Part shown: positions 1-9,000 of the stretch, piece after piece
Position numbering within the stretch: the first letter of the stretch is position 1
How the letters are laid out: each line of letters opens with the position of its first letter
Assembly (NCBI GenBank): GCA_007120465.1
Contig: SKNO01000166.1
Span: 1-35,262, forward strand
Direction of reading: 5' to 3'
DNA from: Nitriliruptoraceae bacterium
GTDB taxonomy: Bacteria; Actinomycetota; Nitriliruptoria; Nitriliruptorales; Nitriliruptoraceae
DNA: 35,262 nucleotides
The notes under the pieces: generated by a model
Seen by the model: only the letters and a program-made list of their open reading frames with translations
The model's database searches: none
What the model was told of the DNA's origin: nothing
Translations under genes and position numbers: made by a program

Positions 1-108
1 CTGCTGCTCGCCCGTCCGTTCCGGTTCCCCCGGGGCGAGATGTTCGCGACGGAGTCCGAACGGGCACGTCACCGACCCGACGTCAGCTTCGAGGGAGGTA
101 CGCCATGA
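1..108 (+). CDS. C-terminal end of a probable LemA-family protein (partial)
   Basis: An open frame runs from the first base to a TGA at 106-108 and encodes 35 residues ending in RHRPDVSFEGGTP. LemA proteins commonly end in a short segment with several aromatic residues followed by a P-x-V-x-F tail, which this resembles (FRFP...PDVSF). LemA genes also often precede DUF2207 membrane proteins. The stop overlaps the next start as ATGA, so the two genes are translationally coupled. Only the tail is visible, so the family call rests on the context and the short tail; the body of the protein lies outside the window. Confidence 0.5.
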   Translation: MLLARPFRFPRGEMFATESERARHRPDVSFEGGTP

Positions 109-1970
109 GGACCGGTCGGAAGGTCGCCGGCTCCGTCGTGGGCGTGGCCGTCATGGCCGCCGCCACGATCGGTGTCGGCGTCGTCGACGGGATGATCGCC
201 CGGGACCACGCCTTCACGATCGACCGGTTCGACCAGCACGTGAGGATCCACGCCGACGGCACCACCGAGGTCCGCGAGGACCTCGACGTCACCTTCACGC
301 GCGAGCGCCGCGGGATCTTCCGCGACCTCGACGTGCAGACCGGTTTCCCGAGCACCGGCGGCTTCGGAGACTTCGAGGTGGACCGGGGCGAGCGCAGCGA
401 CCCCTGGAACTTCGCGCTGGAAGCCGGGCCGACCGGACCGCGCATCCGGATCGGCCGCGCCGACACCTACCTCGCCCCTCGCACCTACCGCTACCGGATC
501 GGCTACACCGCACCGTCCTGGTACTACCGCCTCGCCGACCAGCCCGAGCGCGTCGAGGTGCGGATCGACAGCCCCGGCTTCGACTGGCCGACCACGATCG
601 AGGGCGCCAGCCTCACCGTCGAGGTGCCCGGCCCCGTGCACGACGCCGCCTGCGTCGAGGGTCCCCGCGGCACCACCCGCCCCTGCACCACCGCGCCGGT
701 GATCGACGGATCGCAGGTCCGCTTCGCCGTCGGCCCGTTCAGCGACCGCGAGGCAGCGACGGTCGCGCTGTGGCTCGACGCCGACGCCTTCGCGGCGAAC
801 GTGACGCTGCCGACCCACGATCCGGTTCCGCTCGACTCCGCGCGGGGGCTCGGGCCGGCCGGGTCGTTCGGGGCACCGTGGCCGCTCGACCGCCCGCAGG
901 CGGCGCTCCTGCTGCTGCTGGTGCTCGCGGTGCCGATCCTGGTGTGGGAGTGGCTCTCGACGATCGCGGTGTACCGCGACCGGGTGACCGACCCGGCGCT
1001 GCACGACCGTCAGCACCCGACCGCGCTGCCGGCCCCACCCTTCGGCTTCCGGCCGCCCGAGGTCGCCGGTCTGCGGCTCGCCCGCGACGACGACCAACTG
1101 TTCCTCGCGACCCTCGTGGACCTCGACCAGCGCGACCTGGTGCTCACCCGCAACGAGACGATCGAGGGCGGCTGGCTCACCCGCGACAAGGAGGAGCTGA
1201 CCGTCACCGTCGGCCCCGGCACCGAACACGCCCACCCGACCGACGCCGAGGTGGTGCACACCCTGCTGCCCGGCGGCGCCGCGACCGTGTTCGACGGCAC
1301 CTACGACGAGACGGTCGCCAAGCGGGTCAACCGCACGAAGAAGCTGCTGCAGGCGCGGCGCGACTCGGTGTTCGACGCCCACGGTTTCGCGCACGACGAG
1401 GGCGGGCCGCTGGCGCAGGGTTGGTTCCGCGCCGTGATGTTCGCGCTGTACCTCGGCTTCGCCGCCAGCGCGGTGTGGCTGGTGTCGGCCGCGACGCCGC
1501 TCTCGCCCGTGGCTGCCGGCGTGGTGGCCTTCCTCGTGCTCCTGGGGTGGGGCGCGATCGCCGCACGCTGGCGGCACCACCGCCTGCCCCTCAACTCCGA
1601 GGGGCGCGACGCCACCGCCCAGGCCCGCGCCTTCGAGGAGTTCCTGCGGACCGTGGAGCGCGAGCAGCTGGAGTGGGCCGCCGGGCAGCCGGGCATCGAC
1701 CACCACCATCCTGCGATCAGCCTGCTGCCGTACGCGATCGCGCTGGGGCTCGCCGACTCCTGGTACGCGCGGTTCGGCAGCGTGATGCAGGAGCTGGCGG
1801 TCGCGGCCGGCGCCGGCGCGGCCGCCGGGTCCGCCGCCTGGTGGACGTCCCAGAGCAGCTTCCGCCACGTCAGCAGCGCCCAGAGCGGTACGTCCACCGC
1901 ACCGTCGTCGTCGGGTGGCGGAGGCGGCGGGGGCAGCGGCGGAGGTGGCGGAGGCGGCGGGTCCTGGTGA
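105..1970 (+). CDS. DUF2207 family membrane protein with Gly-rich tail
   Basis: This 621-residue protein has an N-terminal hydrophobic segment (about 8-28) that could be a signal anchor. The extracytoplasmic domain that follows has the DUF2207 pattern: 'IHADGTTEVREDLDVTF' followed by 'RRGIFRDLD'. Strongly hydrophobic segments lie near 265-287 and 445-490. The protein ends in a poly-Gly stretch closing with GGSW, a tail seen in many members of this family. The ATG overlaps the stop of the upstream LemA-like gene, and GGGAGG lies just before it (about 91-98). The biochemical function of the family is unknown; pairing with LemA suggests a shared envelope role. The large antisense and shifted frames here are GC-rich shadows. 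Confidence 0.85.
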   Translation: MRTGRKVAGSVVGVAVMAAATIGVGVVDGMIARDHAFTIDRFDQHVRIHADGTTEVREDLDVTFTRERRGIFRDLDVQTGFPSTGGFGDFEVDRGERSDPWNFALEAGPTGPRIRIGRADTYLAPRTYRYRIGYTAPSWYYRLADQPERVEVRIDSPGFDWPTTIEGASLTVEVPGPVHDAACVEGPRGTTRPCTTAPVIDGSQVRFAVGPFSDREAATVALWLDADAFAANVTLPTHDPVPLDSARGLGPAGSFGAPWPLDRPQAALLLLLVLAVPILVWEWLSTIAVYRDRVTDPALHDRQHPTALPAPPFGFRPPEVAGLRLARDDDQLFLATLVDLDQRDLVLTRNETIEGGWLTRDKEELTVTVGPGTEHAHPTDAEVVHTLLPGGAATVFDGTYDETVAKRVNRTKKLLQARRDSVFDAHGFAHDEGGPLAQGWFRAVMFALYLGFAASAVWLVSAATPLSPVAAGVVAFLVLLGWGAIAARWRHHRLPLNSEGRDATAQARAFEEFLRTVEREQLEWAAGQPGIDHHHPAISLLPYAIALGLADSWYARFGSVMQELAVAAGAGAAAGSAAWWTSQSSFRHVSSAQSGTSTAPSSSGGGGGGGSGGGGGGGGSW

Positions 1971-2079
1971 GGGCGGCCATCCCGGCTGGTCCACGGTGAG
2001 CGTGGTGTCGGAAGGTCCGGTCCACCGTGGATGTCGCCGCGGGCGGACGAGCCCCGTGGGGACGCCTCGTCGGGGCGGA

Positions 2080-2670
2080 TCACTCCACCGCGGGCGCCCC
2101 GTCGGAGGGTGGCAGCAGGTTGAGGTGGTAGCGCGACGGGGTGGGACCACGCTGGCCCTGGTACTTCGAACCGCTGGCGCCGTCCCCATAGGGTCGCTCG
2201 GCCGGGCGGTCGAGGGCGAAGAAGGCGAACTGCGCCACCTTCATCCCGGGGTAGAGCAGGATCGGCAGGGTCGCGACGTTGGACAGCTCGAGGGTGACGT
2301 CGCCATCGAAGCCCGCGTCGATGAACCCGGCGGTCGAGTGGATCACCAGTCCCAGGCGGGCGAGCGAGCTCTTGCCCTCGAGCCGGGCCACCACATCGTT
2401 CGGCAGGGTGATGCGCTCGAGCGTCGACCCGAGCACGAACTCGCCCGGATGCAGCACGAAGGGGTCGTCACCCGCCTCGACCGGTTCGGTGAGATCCGGC
2501 TGCGGCTCGCGCACGTCGATGTAGGGGTACCGGTGGTTCGCGAACACCCGGAAGGTGCCGCCGAGCCGCACGTCGACGCTGGAGGGCTGGATCGCGTCAT
2601 CGCCCAACGGGTCGATCCCGATGCGCCCCGAAGCGATCGCTTCGCGGATGCTGCCGTCGGACAGGATCAT
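2080..2670 (-). CDS. dcd: dCTP deaminase, probably bifunctional (dCTP deaminase/dUTPase)
   Basis: The enzyme deaminates dCTP and, in the bifunctional subclass, also hydrolyses dUTP, giving dUMP for thymidylate synthesis in the cytosol. From the ATG that opens [12 protein letters not shown] the protein is 196 residues, close to mycobacterial Dcd (190). The core segment is visible as [20 protein letters not shown] followed by a TLELSN strand. The TAGFID form at this place, rather than the TAHRID of the E. coli monofunctional enzyme, matches the bifunctional actinobacterial/archaeal type. The C-terminal [12 protein letters not shown] arm also matches. An in-frame codon 18 bases upstream extends the ORF but lacks family support. 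The gene lies divergent to the adjacent tRNA-Gly. Confidence 0.93.
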   Translation of the reverse strand: MILSDGSIREAIASGRIGIDPLGDDAIQPSSVDVRLGGTFRVFANHRYPYIDVREPQPDLTEPVEAGDDPFVLHPGEFVLGSTLERITLPNDVVARLEGKSSLARLGLVIHSTAGFIDAGFDGDVTLELSNVATLPILLYPGMKVAQFAFFALDRPAERPYGDGASGSKYQGQRGPTPSRYHLNLLPPSDGAPAVE

Positions 2671-2791
2671 CGGTGCCTCCGGCGGCACGGCGTGCCGGTG
2701 GGACGGGCCCGCGGCGACGCCCCGGACGGCGCGCGCGGGATGGTGGCGCGTTGCGGGGGTACCCGGCGAGCGAGTACCGTTCCGCCTCCCT

Positions 2792-2865
2792 GCGGGTGTA
2801 GTTCAATGGTAGAACACGAGCTTCCCAAGCTCGGAATGGGGGTTCGATTCCCCTCACCCGCTCCA
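2792..2865 (+). tRNA. tRNA-Gly (anticodon CCC)
   Basis: A cloverleaf is readable by eye. The acceptor arms are GCGGGTG and CACCCGC. The D arm is GTTCAATGGTAGAAC. The anticodon stem is CGAGC/GCTCG around the loop TTCCCAA, giving anticodon CCC (codon GGG). The T arm contains GGTTCGATTCC. The discriminator T is followed by an encoded CCA at 2863-2865. At 74 nt with CCA, length and structure are normal. I saw no duplicated 3' tRNA fragment downstream in the window that would indicate an integrated element. Confidence 0.95.
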
Positions 2866-3367
2866 CAGGGGTCGGCGGGGAGGTCGGCATCCCGGTGGCG
2901 AAGCGAGCGTGTGGCCGGGGGTCCGACTCGGCACCGGGATCCAACCGCCGGCAGGACGTGTTGCGACGGCCGGCATCGACGGAGCACGAGAGCAGCAGCA
3001 GGAACGTGCCACCTCGGGGCCGCACGCCGTGACGGGGCCACATCGTCGTTCGGTCGGGAGCTCACCGGTGACCTCGTCCCCGACGGCGCCCGCCCGATGC
3101 TGCACACCGACGTCGACGTGTCACCTGTCGTTCTGGCAGACGACCGTCACCGACGCGAACCTTCATCATGACCACCGCGTGGCGTTCCAGCGCCGCGACC
3201 GGCACACCGAGCCGTAGTCGACGGCAGCGGCAGCACGGCCACGGCCGACCTCACCGGCTCCTCCCACAACGCGACAGCAGGAGGCGGTGACCCGACCCGT
3301 CGCCCGGCCCCGGGGCCACCCGGGCGCCGGAAGCCGGGCCCACAGCGAGAACCCGGAGGTTCGCTCA
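2866..3367. other. About 500-bp gap with no recognisable gene
   Basis: The stretch between tRNA-Gly and the broken channel gene has several open frames in all directions, but their translations are Arg/Pro/Ala-rich and show no domain or start context. The only clear signal is a GGAGG ribosome-binding site at 3355-3359, eight bases before the ATG at 3368 of the channel gene. Together with the lesions in that gene, this looks like sequence under weak selection. Confidence 0.5.
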
Positions 3368-4164
3368 TGACACGACCACGGTTCCGGCGGCGCGTCTACG
3401 AACTGTTCGCACCTCGGCTGGGAGGACGCGCTGGGCGGCTGGTCGACTGGTTCATCCTGCTCTTGATCGCGGTGAACGTGAGCGCGGTGATGCTGGAGAC
3501 GGTCGACCCCATCTTCGCGCGGTTCGCCGTCGCGTTCCACTGACTCGAGGTCTCGTCGGTGGCCATCTTCTCCGTCGAGTACGCCGCACGCCTCTGGTCG
3601 GCGGTCGAGGAGGACGGCTACGAGAGGCCGGTCACCGATCGGTTGCGGTATGCGCTGCGGTTCCTGATCCTGATCGACCTGCTCGCGATCCTCCCGTTCT
3701 ACCTGGCAGCGCTCGGGGTCGGTCTGGACCTGAGGTTCCTCCGAGCTCTCCGGCTGGTGCGACTGTTCAGGCTCATCAAGCTCGCGAGGTACTCGGACGC
3801 GCTGGACAAGTTCCTCGAGGTCCTCAGGGAACGCAAGGAGAAGCTGGCCGTCGCGGTCGCGGCCAACCTGATGCTCCTGATCGTCGCGAGTTCCGCCATG
3901 TACATGGTCGAGCATCGTGCGCAACCCGACGTGTTCCCCTCCATCCCGGAGACGATGTGGTGGGGCGTGATCACGTTGACGACCGTCGGCTACGGAGATG
4001 TCGTACCCATCACGCCGCTCGGCCAACTGGTCGGTGCGATGGTGGCCGTGCTGGGATTCGGCATGTTCGCGCTCCCAGCCGCCCTGATCGCCACGGGCTT
4101 CGCGGCCGCCACGGGTGTTGACGACGCATCCGGAGACGGGGACGAGGCCAACCCCGGGTCCTGA
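3368..4164 (+). pseudogene. Voltage-gated-type potassium channel, frameshifted and with an in-frame stop
   Basis: Homology to the ion-transport channel family runs through two frames. From ATG 3368, after GGAGG at 3355-3359, the sequence begins MTRPRFRRRVYELFAPRL. It must then switch frame near 3418-3422 to continue as GRAGRLVDWFILLLIAVNVS, the first membrane segment. That frame meets TGA at 3541-3543 and resumes as LEVSSVAIFSVEYAARLW. Downstream is intact: an Arg-rich S4-like helix (FLRALRLVRLFRLIKLARY), the selectivity filter TVGYGD near 3985-4002, and a last pore helix to the TGA at 4162-4164. Intact homologues carry an aromatic residue where the TGA lies, so a Trp TGG-to-TGA change is likely. 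A GTG at 3559 could restart translation but would drop the first helix. Sequencing error at two sites is the main alternative. Confidence 0.75.
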
Positions 4165-4283
4165 GACCCTGCCTGACCCGGCGGGGCGCCAGTGCCTGGG
4201 ACGCGTCGGCGGTCGGTCCGGTATCGACGGAAGCGCGCTACCTCGACGGCCGACGGCCTCCGAGCCGCTCGACCGCCAGCGGA

Positions 4284-4457
4284 TCAGCGCCGGAACAGCC
4301 GCGACAGGAGCGAGTCGCCGCGTGCGGCGGCCCGGTCGGCGTCCGTGCAGGTGCAGCGCGCGTCGCGGGGCACGCCGGCCAGCACCTGCTCGGCGTGCTG
4401 CCCGCAACCGGCCCACGTGGCCTTGTCACACACCCGGCACCTCACCCGGCGGCACAT
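4284..4457 (-). CDS. Small Cys-rich conserved protein, possible metal binder
   Basis: This 57-residue protein begins MCRRVRCRVCDKATWAGCGQ and continues to a second cysteine pair (RCTCTD). The pattern C-x4-C-x2-C...TWAGCGQH...GVP...RCTC recurs in small actinobacterial proteins of unknown function, and the Cys/His spacing suggests Zn or Fe-S binding. The ATG at 4455-4457 has GGAG six bases upstream, which fixes this start over a longer upstream extension. The gene stands alone, reading towards the channel pseudogene. No function can be assigned. Confidence 0.7.
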   Translation of the reverse strand: MCRRVRCRVCDKATWAGCGQHAEQVLAGVPRDARCTCTDADRAAARGDSLLSRLFRR

Positions 4458-4690
4458 GACCGACTCCGTCCTCTCCCGGTCCTGACACCCGTCTCCACGA
4501 GAAGCGCACCCGAACGCGGGTGCGACCCGACACGGTAGCCGAGGGATCCGTGCACCGCGGCTCGGCGGAGCCGGTGGGCCCACCTCGATCCCTCGTCACT
4601 CGCTCCCGCGACGCGGTACGGACGGCTGCCATCGTTCACCATCGTCGGATGGTCGTAGCCACCCGTGCCCAGCCTCCGCCACGGGAGGGC

Positions 4691-5548
4691 TCAGGGCCGT
4701 CGCGCCCGGTGCCAGAGGGTGAACCGCAGGATCGGGAGGTAGCCGTGCGCCTCGGCGATCGGGCGGCTGGAGTCGGCGAAGATCGCGGCTGACGGGAGCT
4801 CTCCGGCGGCCTCGAGCCGTCGCCGCACCATCGCGGTCCAGCACCCCCGGCCCCGGAACGCGGGCAGCGTGGCGCCGATCACCAGCGTGGCGAGGCCCCC
4901 GTGGACCTGGAGCCAGCCCGCGGTCACGGGGGCGCCGTCGACGTACCCGACGAACAGGCGGTGGCCGGGCATCGCCAGCACCCGGTCGTCGAGCCAGGCG
5001 CCGGGCGCAAAGGGCTGCAGGTCCCCGAAGGGGAACCCATCGACCATCACCTGCTCCAGGTCGGCGAGGGTGCCGACATCGACCACCTCGCGGATCTCCA
5101 CCTCGTCGGAGGCGGGCGGGAGCGGCAGACCGGGCGCCCGGACCAGGAGCGGCGGGTGGCCCTCCAACTCCCAACCGCGCGCCCGGAGGTCCGGGGTGGG
5201 CCAGGCGCTCCACAGGAACACGTGCTCGTCGTCGGAACCCGTCGCGGCGAAGAATCGCTCCACCTCGGCGACCGTCGCATCCCACTCGTCGGCCGCCGGC
5301 GGACGGGTGAGCACCGCCGCGTTGAACAGAGCGTTCGGCCGGCCCAGGTCGCCCGCCAGGACCCCGTCCCCCTCGAGCACGCGACCCTGCAGCACGTGGG
5401 CCAGGTCGAGGCTCGTCTCGGCGAGGCCGAAGACGTACTGCCGGAGCAGCGAGTCCTCGAGCGGGAGGTCCGGTTCCCAGCCGGTGGTCCGGTACTCGGG
5501 CCCGGGATCGGCCGCGTCGCTGGCCGTGGTGTGCGCGTCCCTGCCCAC
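4691..5548 (-). CDS. GNAT-family N-acetyltransferase
   Basis: The protein is 285 residues from a GTG start with AGGGAGA five bases upstream. The C-terminal third holds the GNAT fold signature. A strand 'LATLVIGATLPAFRGRGCW' contains the acetyl-CoA pyrophosphate-binding R-G-R-G-C motif (about residues 232-236), followed by a helix and the late strand 'AIFADSSRPIAEAHGYLPI'. The N-terminal half ('DEWDATVAEVERFFAATGSD') is typical of longer GNATs that carry a degenerate first domain. The substrate cannot be told from sequence. The gene is monocistronic, 78 bp downstream of the DUF2277 gene on the same strand. Confidence 0.82.
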   Translation of the reverse strand: MGRDAHTTASDAADPGPEYRTTGWEPDLPLEDSLLRQYVFGLAETSLDLAHVLQGRVLEGDGVLAGDLGRPNALFNAAVLTRPPAADEWDATVAEVERFFAATGSDDEHVFLWSAWPTPDLRARGWELEGHPPLLVRAPGLPLPPASDEVEIREVVDVGTLADLEQVMVDGFPFGDLQPFAPGAWLDDRVLAMPGHRLFVGYVDGAPVTAGWLQVHGGLATLVIGATLPAFRGRGCWTAMVRRRLEAAGELPSAAIFADSSRPIAEAHGYLPILRFTLWHRARRP

Positions 5549-5626
5549 GTTGCTCTCCCTTGCACGTCGGCGACGGCGAGCGGCCCTCGCTGGGGTCGTC
5601 GCGCGCGACCCGGACCTGACCCGGAC

Positions 5627-5878
5627 CTACGGACGTTCGGCGCGGCGCCGCTGCAACGGCACGACCGGCGTGGACGCACCCGTCACCACCAGGTCGTCGA
5701 GCAGCCGACGCGTGGCTCCCGCCACCTCGTCGACGGCCCGGTCGAAGGCGGCCCGGTTCGCGGCCGACGGTTGGCGGTAGCCGCTGACCTTGCGGACGAA
5801 CTGCAGGGCCGCGTCGCGGACCTCGTCGTCGGTCGCGGGCGGCTCGGCGCCGCGGAGCTGCTGGATGTTCCGGCACAT
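5627..5878 (-). CDS. DUF2277 family protein
   Basis: This 83-residue protein begins [20 protein letters not shown] and continues through [19 protein letters not shown]. It matches the well-conserved DUF2277 pattern (MCRNI...PPAT..E...AALQ.VRK.SG...PS..N..AF). The invariant Cys2-Arg3-Asn4 is present. The C-terminus is shortened and Arg-rich. The family is frequent in actinobacteria and has no established function; the conserved N-terminal Cys suggests metal or cofactor contact, but this is inference. The gene is divergent from the BNR-repeat gene at 6075. Confidence 0.9.
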   Translation of the reverse strand: MCRNIQQLRGAEPPATDDEVRDAALQFVRKVSGYRQPSAANRAAFDRAVDEVAGATRRLLDDLVVTGASTPVVPLQRRRAERP

Positions 5879-6074
5879 GCCCGCAGGCTACGCCGGGGCA
5901 CGCCCCGACGGCGGCGATCTGCGCCTCCGACCGTGGCTCGTCGTCCCCGCTATCGGACCGATGAGTTCCGGGCGGCACGGGCGTCTACCCCTGCGAGCCG
6001 CCCGATGCCATGGACGCGCGCACGCGTCCGTGAGACGATCGAGCGGTACGGCGATAGCGGAGGAGCGCGGAGCG

Positions 6075-7190
6075 ATGAGCGGAGTACGGGTACTGGTCGG
6101 CACGCGCAAGGGCGCGTTCCTGTTGAGCGCGGACGGGCATCGGGAGGACTGGGACGTGCAGGGCCCGCTGTTCGGCGGGTGGGAGATCTACCACGTCAAC
6201 GGATCGCCGGCGGATCCCGACCGGCTGTACGCGTCGCAGTCCGACGGGTGGTTCGGCCAGGTGCTGCAGCGCTCGGACGACGGTGGCGCGACCTGGGAGA
6301 CGGTCGGCAACGAGTTCACCTACGTCGGTGACGCGGGGAGCCACCAGCACTACGACGGCAGCGCGGTGCCGTGGAAGTTCAACCGGGTGTGGCACCTCGC
6401 CCCTGCCGCCGACGACCCCGACACGGTGTACGCGGGGGTCGAGGACGCCGCGCTGTTCCGCAGCACCGACGGTGGCCAGTCGTGGCAGGAACTCGCCGGA
6501 CTCCGGGACCACGGCTCTGTGCCGGGCTGGATGCCCGGCGCCGGGGGCCTGTGCCTGCACACGATCCTCGCCCGCCCCGACGACCCCGCCCGCATGCTGG
6601 TCGCGATCTCGGCCGCCGGGGTGTTCGCCTCGGACGACGGCGGCGACTCCTGGGAGCCGGCGAACAAGGGCCTGCACTCGGGGTTCATGCCCGAACCCGA
6701 GGCGGAGGTCGGGCACTGCGTGCACAAGCTCGCGATGCATCCGTCGCAGCCGGACGTGGTGTTCATGCAGAAGCACTGGGACGTGATGCGCAGCGATGAC
6801 GGTGGCCGGTCCTGGCGCGAGATCAGCGGGAACCTGCCGACCGACTTCGGGTTCGCCATCGGGGTCCACGCCCACGAACCCGAGACCGTGTACGTCGTGC
6901 CCATCACCAGCGACGAGCAGCACTACCCGCCCGACGGGGCGCTGCGCGTCTACCGCAGCCGCACCGGCGGTGACGAGTGGGAGCCGCTCACCGACGGGCT
7001 GCCCCAGGAACACTGCTACGTCAACGTCCTCCGCGACGCCATGGCGATCGACGAGATGGATCCGTGCGGGGTGTACGTGGGGACGACGGGCGGGCAGGTG
7101 TACGTGTCGCCCGACGGCGGCGACCACTGGAGCCCGATCGTGCGCGACCTCCCGGCGGTGCTGTCGGTCGAGGTCCAGACGCTGCCATGA
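6075..7190 (+). CDS. BNR/Asp-box repeat (sialidase-like beta-propeller) protein
   Basis: The 371-residue protein begins [17 protein letters not shown] and has no evident signal peptide, so it is probably cytoplasmic. Six Asp-box-like repeats are readable: [40 protein letters not shown] and SPDGGDHW. They are spaced as expected for blades of a six-bladed propeller. Databases often label such proteins exo-alpha-sialidase, but the catalytic Arg triad and Tyr of sialidases cannot be recognised here, so enzymatic activity should not be assumed. The start is an ATG with an AGGAG-containing stretch at 6060-6065. The stop overlaps the ATG of the MoaD-like gene as ATGA, implying coupled production of the two proteins. 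Confidence 0.85.
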   Translation: MSGVRVLVGTRKGAFLLSADGHREDWDVQGPLFGGWEIYHVNGSPADPDRLYASQSDGWFGQVLQRSDDGGATWETVGNEFTYVGDAGSHQHYDGSAVPWKFNRVWHLAPAADDPDTVYAGVEDAALFRSTDGGQSWQELAGLRDHGSVPGWMPGAGGLCLHTILARPDDPARMLVAISAAGVFASDDGGDSWEPANKGLHSGFMPEPEAEVGHCVHKLAMHPSQPDVVFMQKHWDVMRSDDGGRSWREISGNLPTDFGFAIGVHAHEPETVYVVPITSDEQHYPPDGALRVYRSRTGGDEWEPLTDGLPQEHCYVNVLRDAMAIDEMDPCGVYVGTTGGQVYVSPDGGDHWSPIVRDLPAVLSVEVQTLP

Positions 7191-7522
7191 GCGCGGCACT
7201 CCACGGACCGGAGGACGGGGTCGCGGCGGTCCGCGTCGCCATGCCGCAGCAGTTGCGCACCCTCGCACGGATCAGCGGCGAGGTGGTCGTCGAGGTGGCC
7301 GCACCGGTGACGTTGCGGACCACCCTCGACGCTCTCGAGGCAGCCCACCCGACGTTGACGGGCACGATCCGGGACCGTCACACCGGACAGCGCCGCGCGA
7401 TGGTGCGCCTCTACGCCGATGGTGAGGACCTGTCGAACGTGCCGCCCGACACGCCGCTGCCGGAGCCGGTGGTCGCGGGACGCGAGCCGCTGCGGCTCGT
7501 CGGGGCGATCGCCGGGGGTTGA
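7187..7522 (+). CDS. MoaD/ThiS-like beta-grasp protein with C-terminal Gly-Gly
   Basis: This 111-residue protein has a MoaD/ThiS layout. A first strand is '[23 protein letters not shown]'. A helix follows ('[20 protein letters not shown]'). The later strands include '[23 protein letters not shown]' and end at ...RLVGAIAGG. In this superfamily a C-terminal GG is the site of adenylation and thiocarboxylation (sulfur carriers) or of isopeptide conjugation. The ATG overlaps the stop of the BNR-repeat gene. No E1-like MoeB/ThiF, MoaE or JAB protease gene lies nearby, so the partner enzyme must be encoded elsewhere. Its role as a sulfur carrier or modifier is inference. Confidence 0.8.
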   Translation: MSAALHGPEDGVAAVRVAMPQQLRTLARISGEVVVEVAAPVTLRTTLDALEAAHPTLTGTIRDRHTGQRRAMVRLYADGEDLSNVPPDTPLPEPVVAGREPLRLVGAIAGG

Positions 7523-7596
7523 CCGCGGCGTCGCGGTGGCCCCGCGAGGGCGGCGGCGAGGGTCGCACCGAGGCGCAGACCGGGCTTCGCGCCGGG

Positions 7597-7642
7597 GTTC
7601 GTGTGGGTTCCGGTGCATCTATGCACCGGAACCCACACGAAC
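7597..7642. repeat. Perfect 21-bp-stem hairpin repeat, copy 1
   Basis: The left arm (7597-7617, beginning GTTCGTGTGGGTTCCGG) and right arm (7622-7642) are exact reverse complements around the tetraloop TCTA. The element sits 74 bases after the stop of the MoaD-like gene and faces the convergent accessory ccm gene. There is no T-tract after the stem, so a classical intrinsic terminator is not shown, although T-less terminators are reported in actinobacteria. The bases after the right arm (CGCCGCGTG) are shared with the second copy at 17147-17192. Confidence 0.9.
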
Positions 7643-7706
7643 CGCCGCGTGCTCACGGAACCGACCACCGAGCTCGGCGGCAGCCCTGTCGGGCCGGACC
7701 CACGTC

Positions 7707-8996
7707 CTACCGGCCCGCGGCAGCCAGCCGTCGCTCGAGCTCCGACCTCCGGGCGGCGCGGAGTGGCTCGTACACCTCGCGGCTGATCAGCCCCCGCTCG
7801 AACCCGAGGTCGAGCAGCGCGAGCTCCTCCACCAGCGCCGCGGCATCGACGGGTACCGGCGCGCCGTCGGCCCTGGGCGCGACCGGCGTGGACGGCGCCG
7901 GGCGTGCCGTCGACGGAGCCTCCCGGACCGCTGGTTGCGCCGCACCCCTCGCTGCCCCACGCGACCGCTGGCGTCGCCCGAACCACACCGCCCCACCCGC
8001 ACCCACCAGCAGCGCGGCGATCGCTGCCGCGACGGGTTGCCACAGGGGGGTCGACGCGACCATGAGTCCGCTCAGCCCGATCTCCAGGACCTCCCCCGTG
8101 GCGAGATCCGCCGCCGTGTACACGTCGTAGGTGTTGCCCTGGGAGTCGATCTGTCCCGCGTGCTCCACCTGCCCGCCGCGCACCGACACCCCCGTCGGAA
8201 CCATCATCGTGAAGGCCTCGACCGGCAAGCGCACCGGCAGGTCCAGCCGGTCCAGCGACGTCACCGACGCGCGTACGGTGCCGACCGTCGATCCGGGGGT
8301 CAGCGGCGTGGTGTGCACGTACTCGGTCCCGCGCATGGTCGCGCAGCACTCGGTGAACCGACCGAGGAACCGCAACCCGGTCGCACCTGGCGGCAGCGGC
8401 ACCGAGATGACCGCCCGCTCCCCGGCAGCGTCGGGCTCGACCCCCAGGTAGGTGCGCTCGCCGCGGTTCTCGACGTGCAGGTCGTGCTGGAGGGTCACCC
8501 CGTCGGCGCGGTCGACCCACAGCACCCAACTGGCGATCGTCACGTCCTCCGGGGAGGTGGTGCTGTCGTACACCTCGAGGTCGACGGCCACCACCTCGTC
8601 GGCACGGACCTCCAGAGCCCCGCTGCGGTAGGGCGCGCCGGCGTGGTCGACACGGACCTCGTACCCCGTCCCCGGCGCGACCTCCGGGAAGGCGAAGGTG
8701 CCGCCGGCGTCCGTGGTGACCGTCGCGACCGGCTCCTCCTCGCCCTGCTCGGCGCGGAGCAGCACCACCGCCTGGTGCGCGATCGGCGTCCCGTCCCCAC
8801 CGTGGGTCGCGGTCCCCTCGATGCCGCCGAGGCCATCATCCGCCGCGACGGGGGCTGCCCGCACCGACGACGCGGTCGCCAGCGCCACCACGACCGACCC
8901 CAGCACCACCGCCGCGGCCACCATCAGCAGCATCACCGCCGACGTCGCCCCGTCCGAGGGGGCCGCCAGGCACCGACCGGGACCCCTGCGCTCCAT
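7707..8996 (-). CDS. Membrane protein with carboxypeptidase-regulatory-like domain, ccm-operon accessory
   Basis: The protein has 429 residues. Residues about 20-47 form a signal anchor (VMLLMVAAAVVLGSVVVALA). The next part resembles a carboxypeptidase-regulatory/Cna-B-like beta sandwich ('GIEGTATHGGDGTPIAHQAVVLL...TDAGGTFAFPEVAPGTGYEV'). A second beta-rich extracytoplasmic domain follows, then a transmembrane helix at about 317-339. The cytoplasmic tail is Ala/Pro-rich and ends in a SHOCT-like helix pair (LLDLGFERGLISREVYEPLR). It starts four bases after the zinc-ribbon gene and is the last gene of the ccm operon. Its role in cytochrome c assembly is inferred from position only. Confidence 0.7.
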   Translation of the reverse strand: MERRGPGRCLAAPSDGATSAVMLLMVAAAVVLGSVVVALATASSVRAAPVAADDGLGGIEGTATHGGDGTPIAHQAVVLLRAEQGEEEPVATVTTDAGGTFAFPEVAPGTGYEVRVDHAGAPYRSGALEVRADEVVAVDLEVYDSTTSPEDVTIASWVLWVDRADGVTLQHDLHVENRGERTYLGVEPDAAGERAVISVPLPPGATGLRFLGRFTECCATMRGTEYVHTTPLTPGSTVGTVRASVTSLDRLDLPVRLPVEAFTMMVPTGVSVRGGQVEHAGQIDSQGNTYDVYTAADLATGEVLEIGLSGLMVASTPLWQPVAAAIAALLVGAGGAVWFGRRQRSRGAARGAAQPAVREAPSTARPAPSTPVAPRADGAPVPVDAAALVEELALLDLGFERGLISREVYEPLRAARRSELERRLAAAGR

Positions 8997-9000
8997 CGCG

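Noticed and set aside
1900-1969. Poly-Gly coding tract as a phase-variation site
   Set aside because: The tract is made of mixed GGC/GGA/GGG/GGT codons with no long single-base run, and a Gly-rich end is usual for DUF2207 proteins.
2792-4164. Genomic island integrated at tRNA-Gly
   Set aside because: No integrase gene and no repeated tRNA 3' end were seen; the degraded channel gene alone is not evidence of an island.
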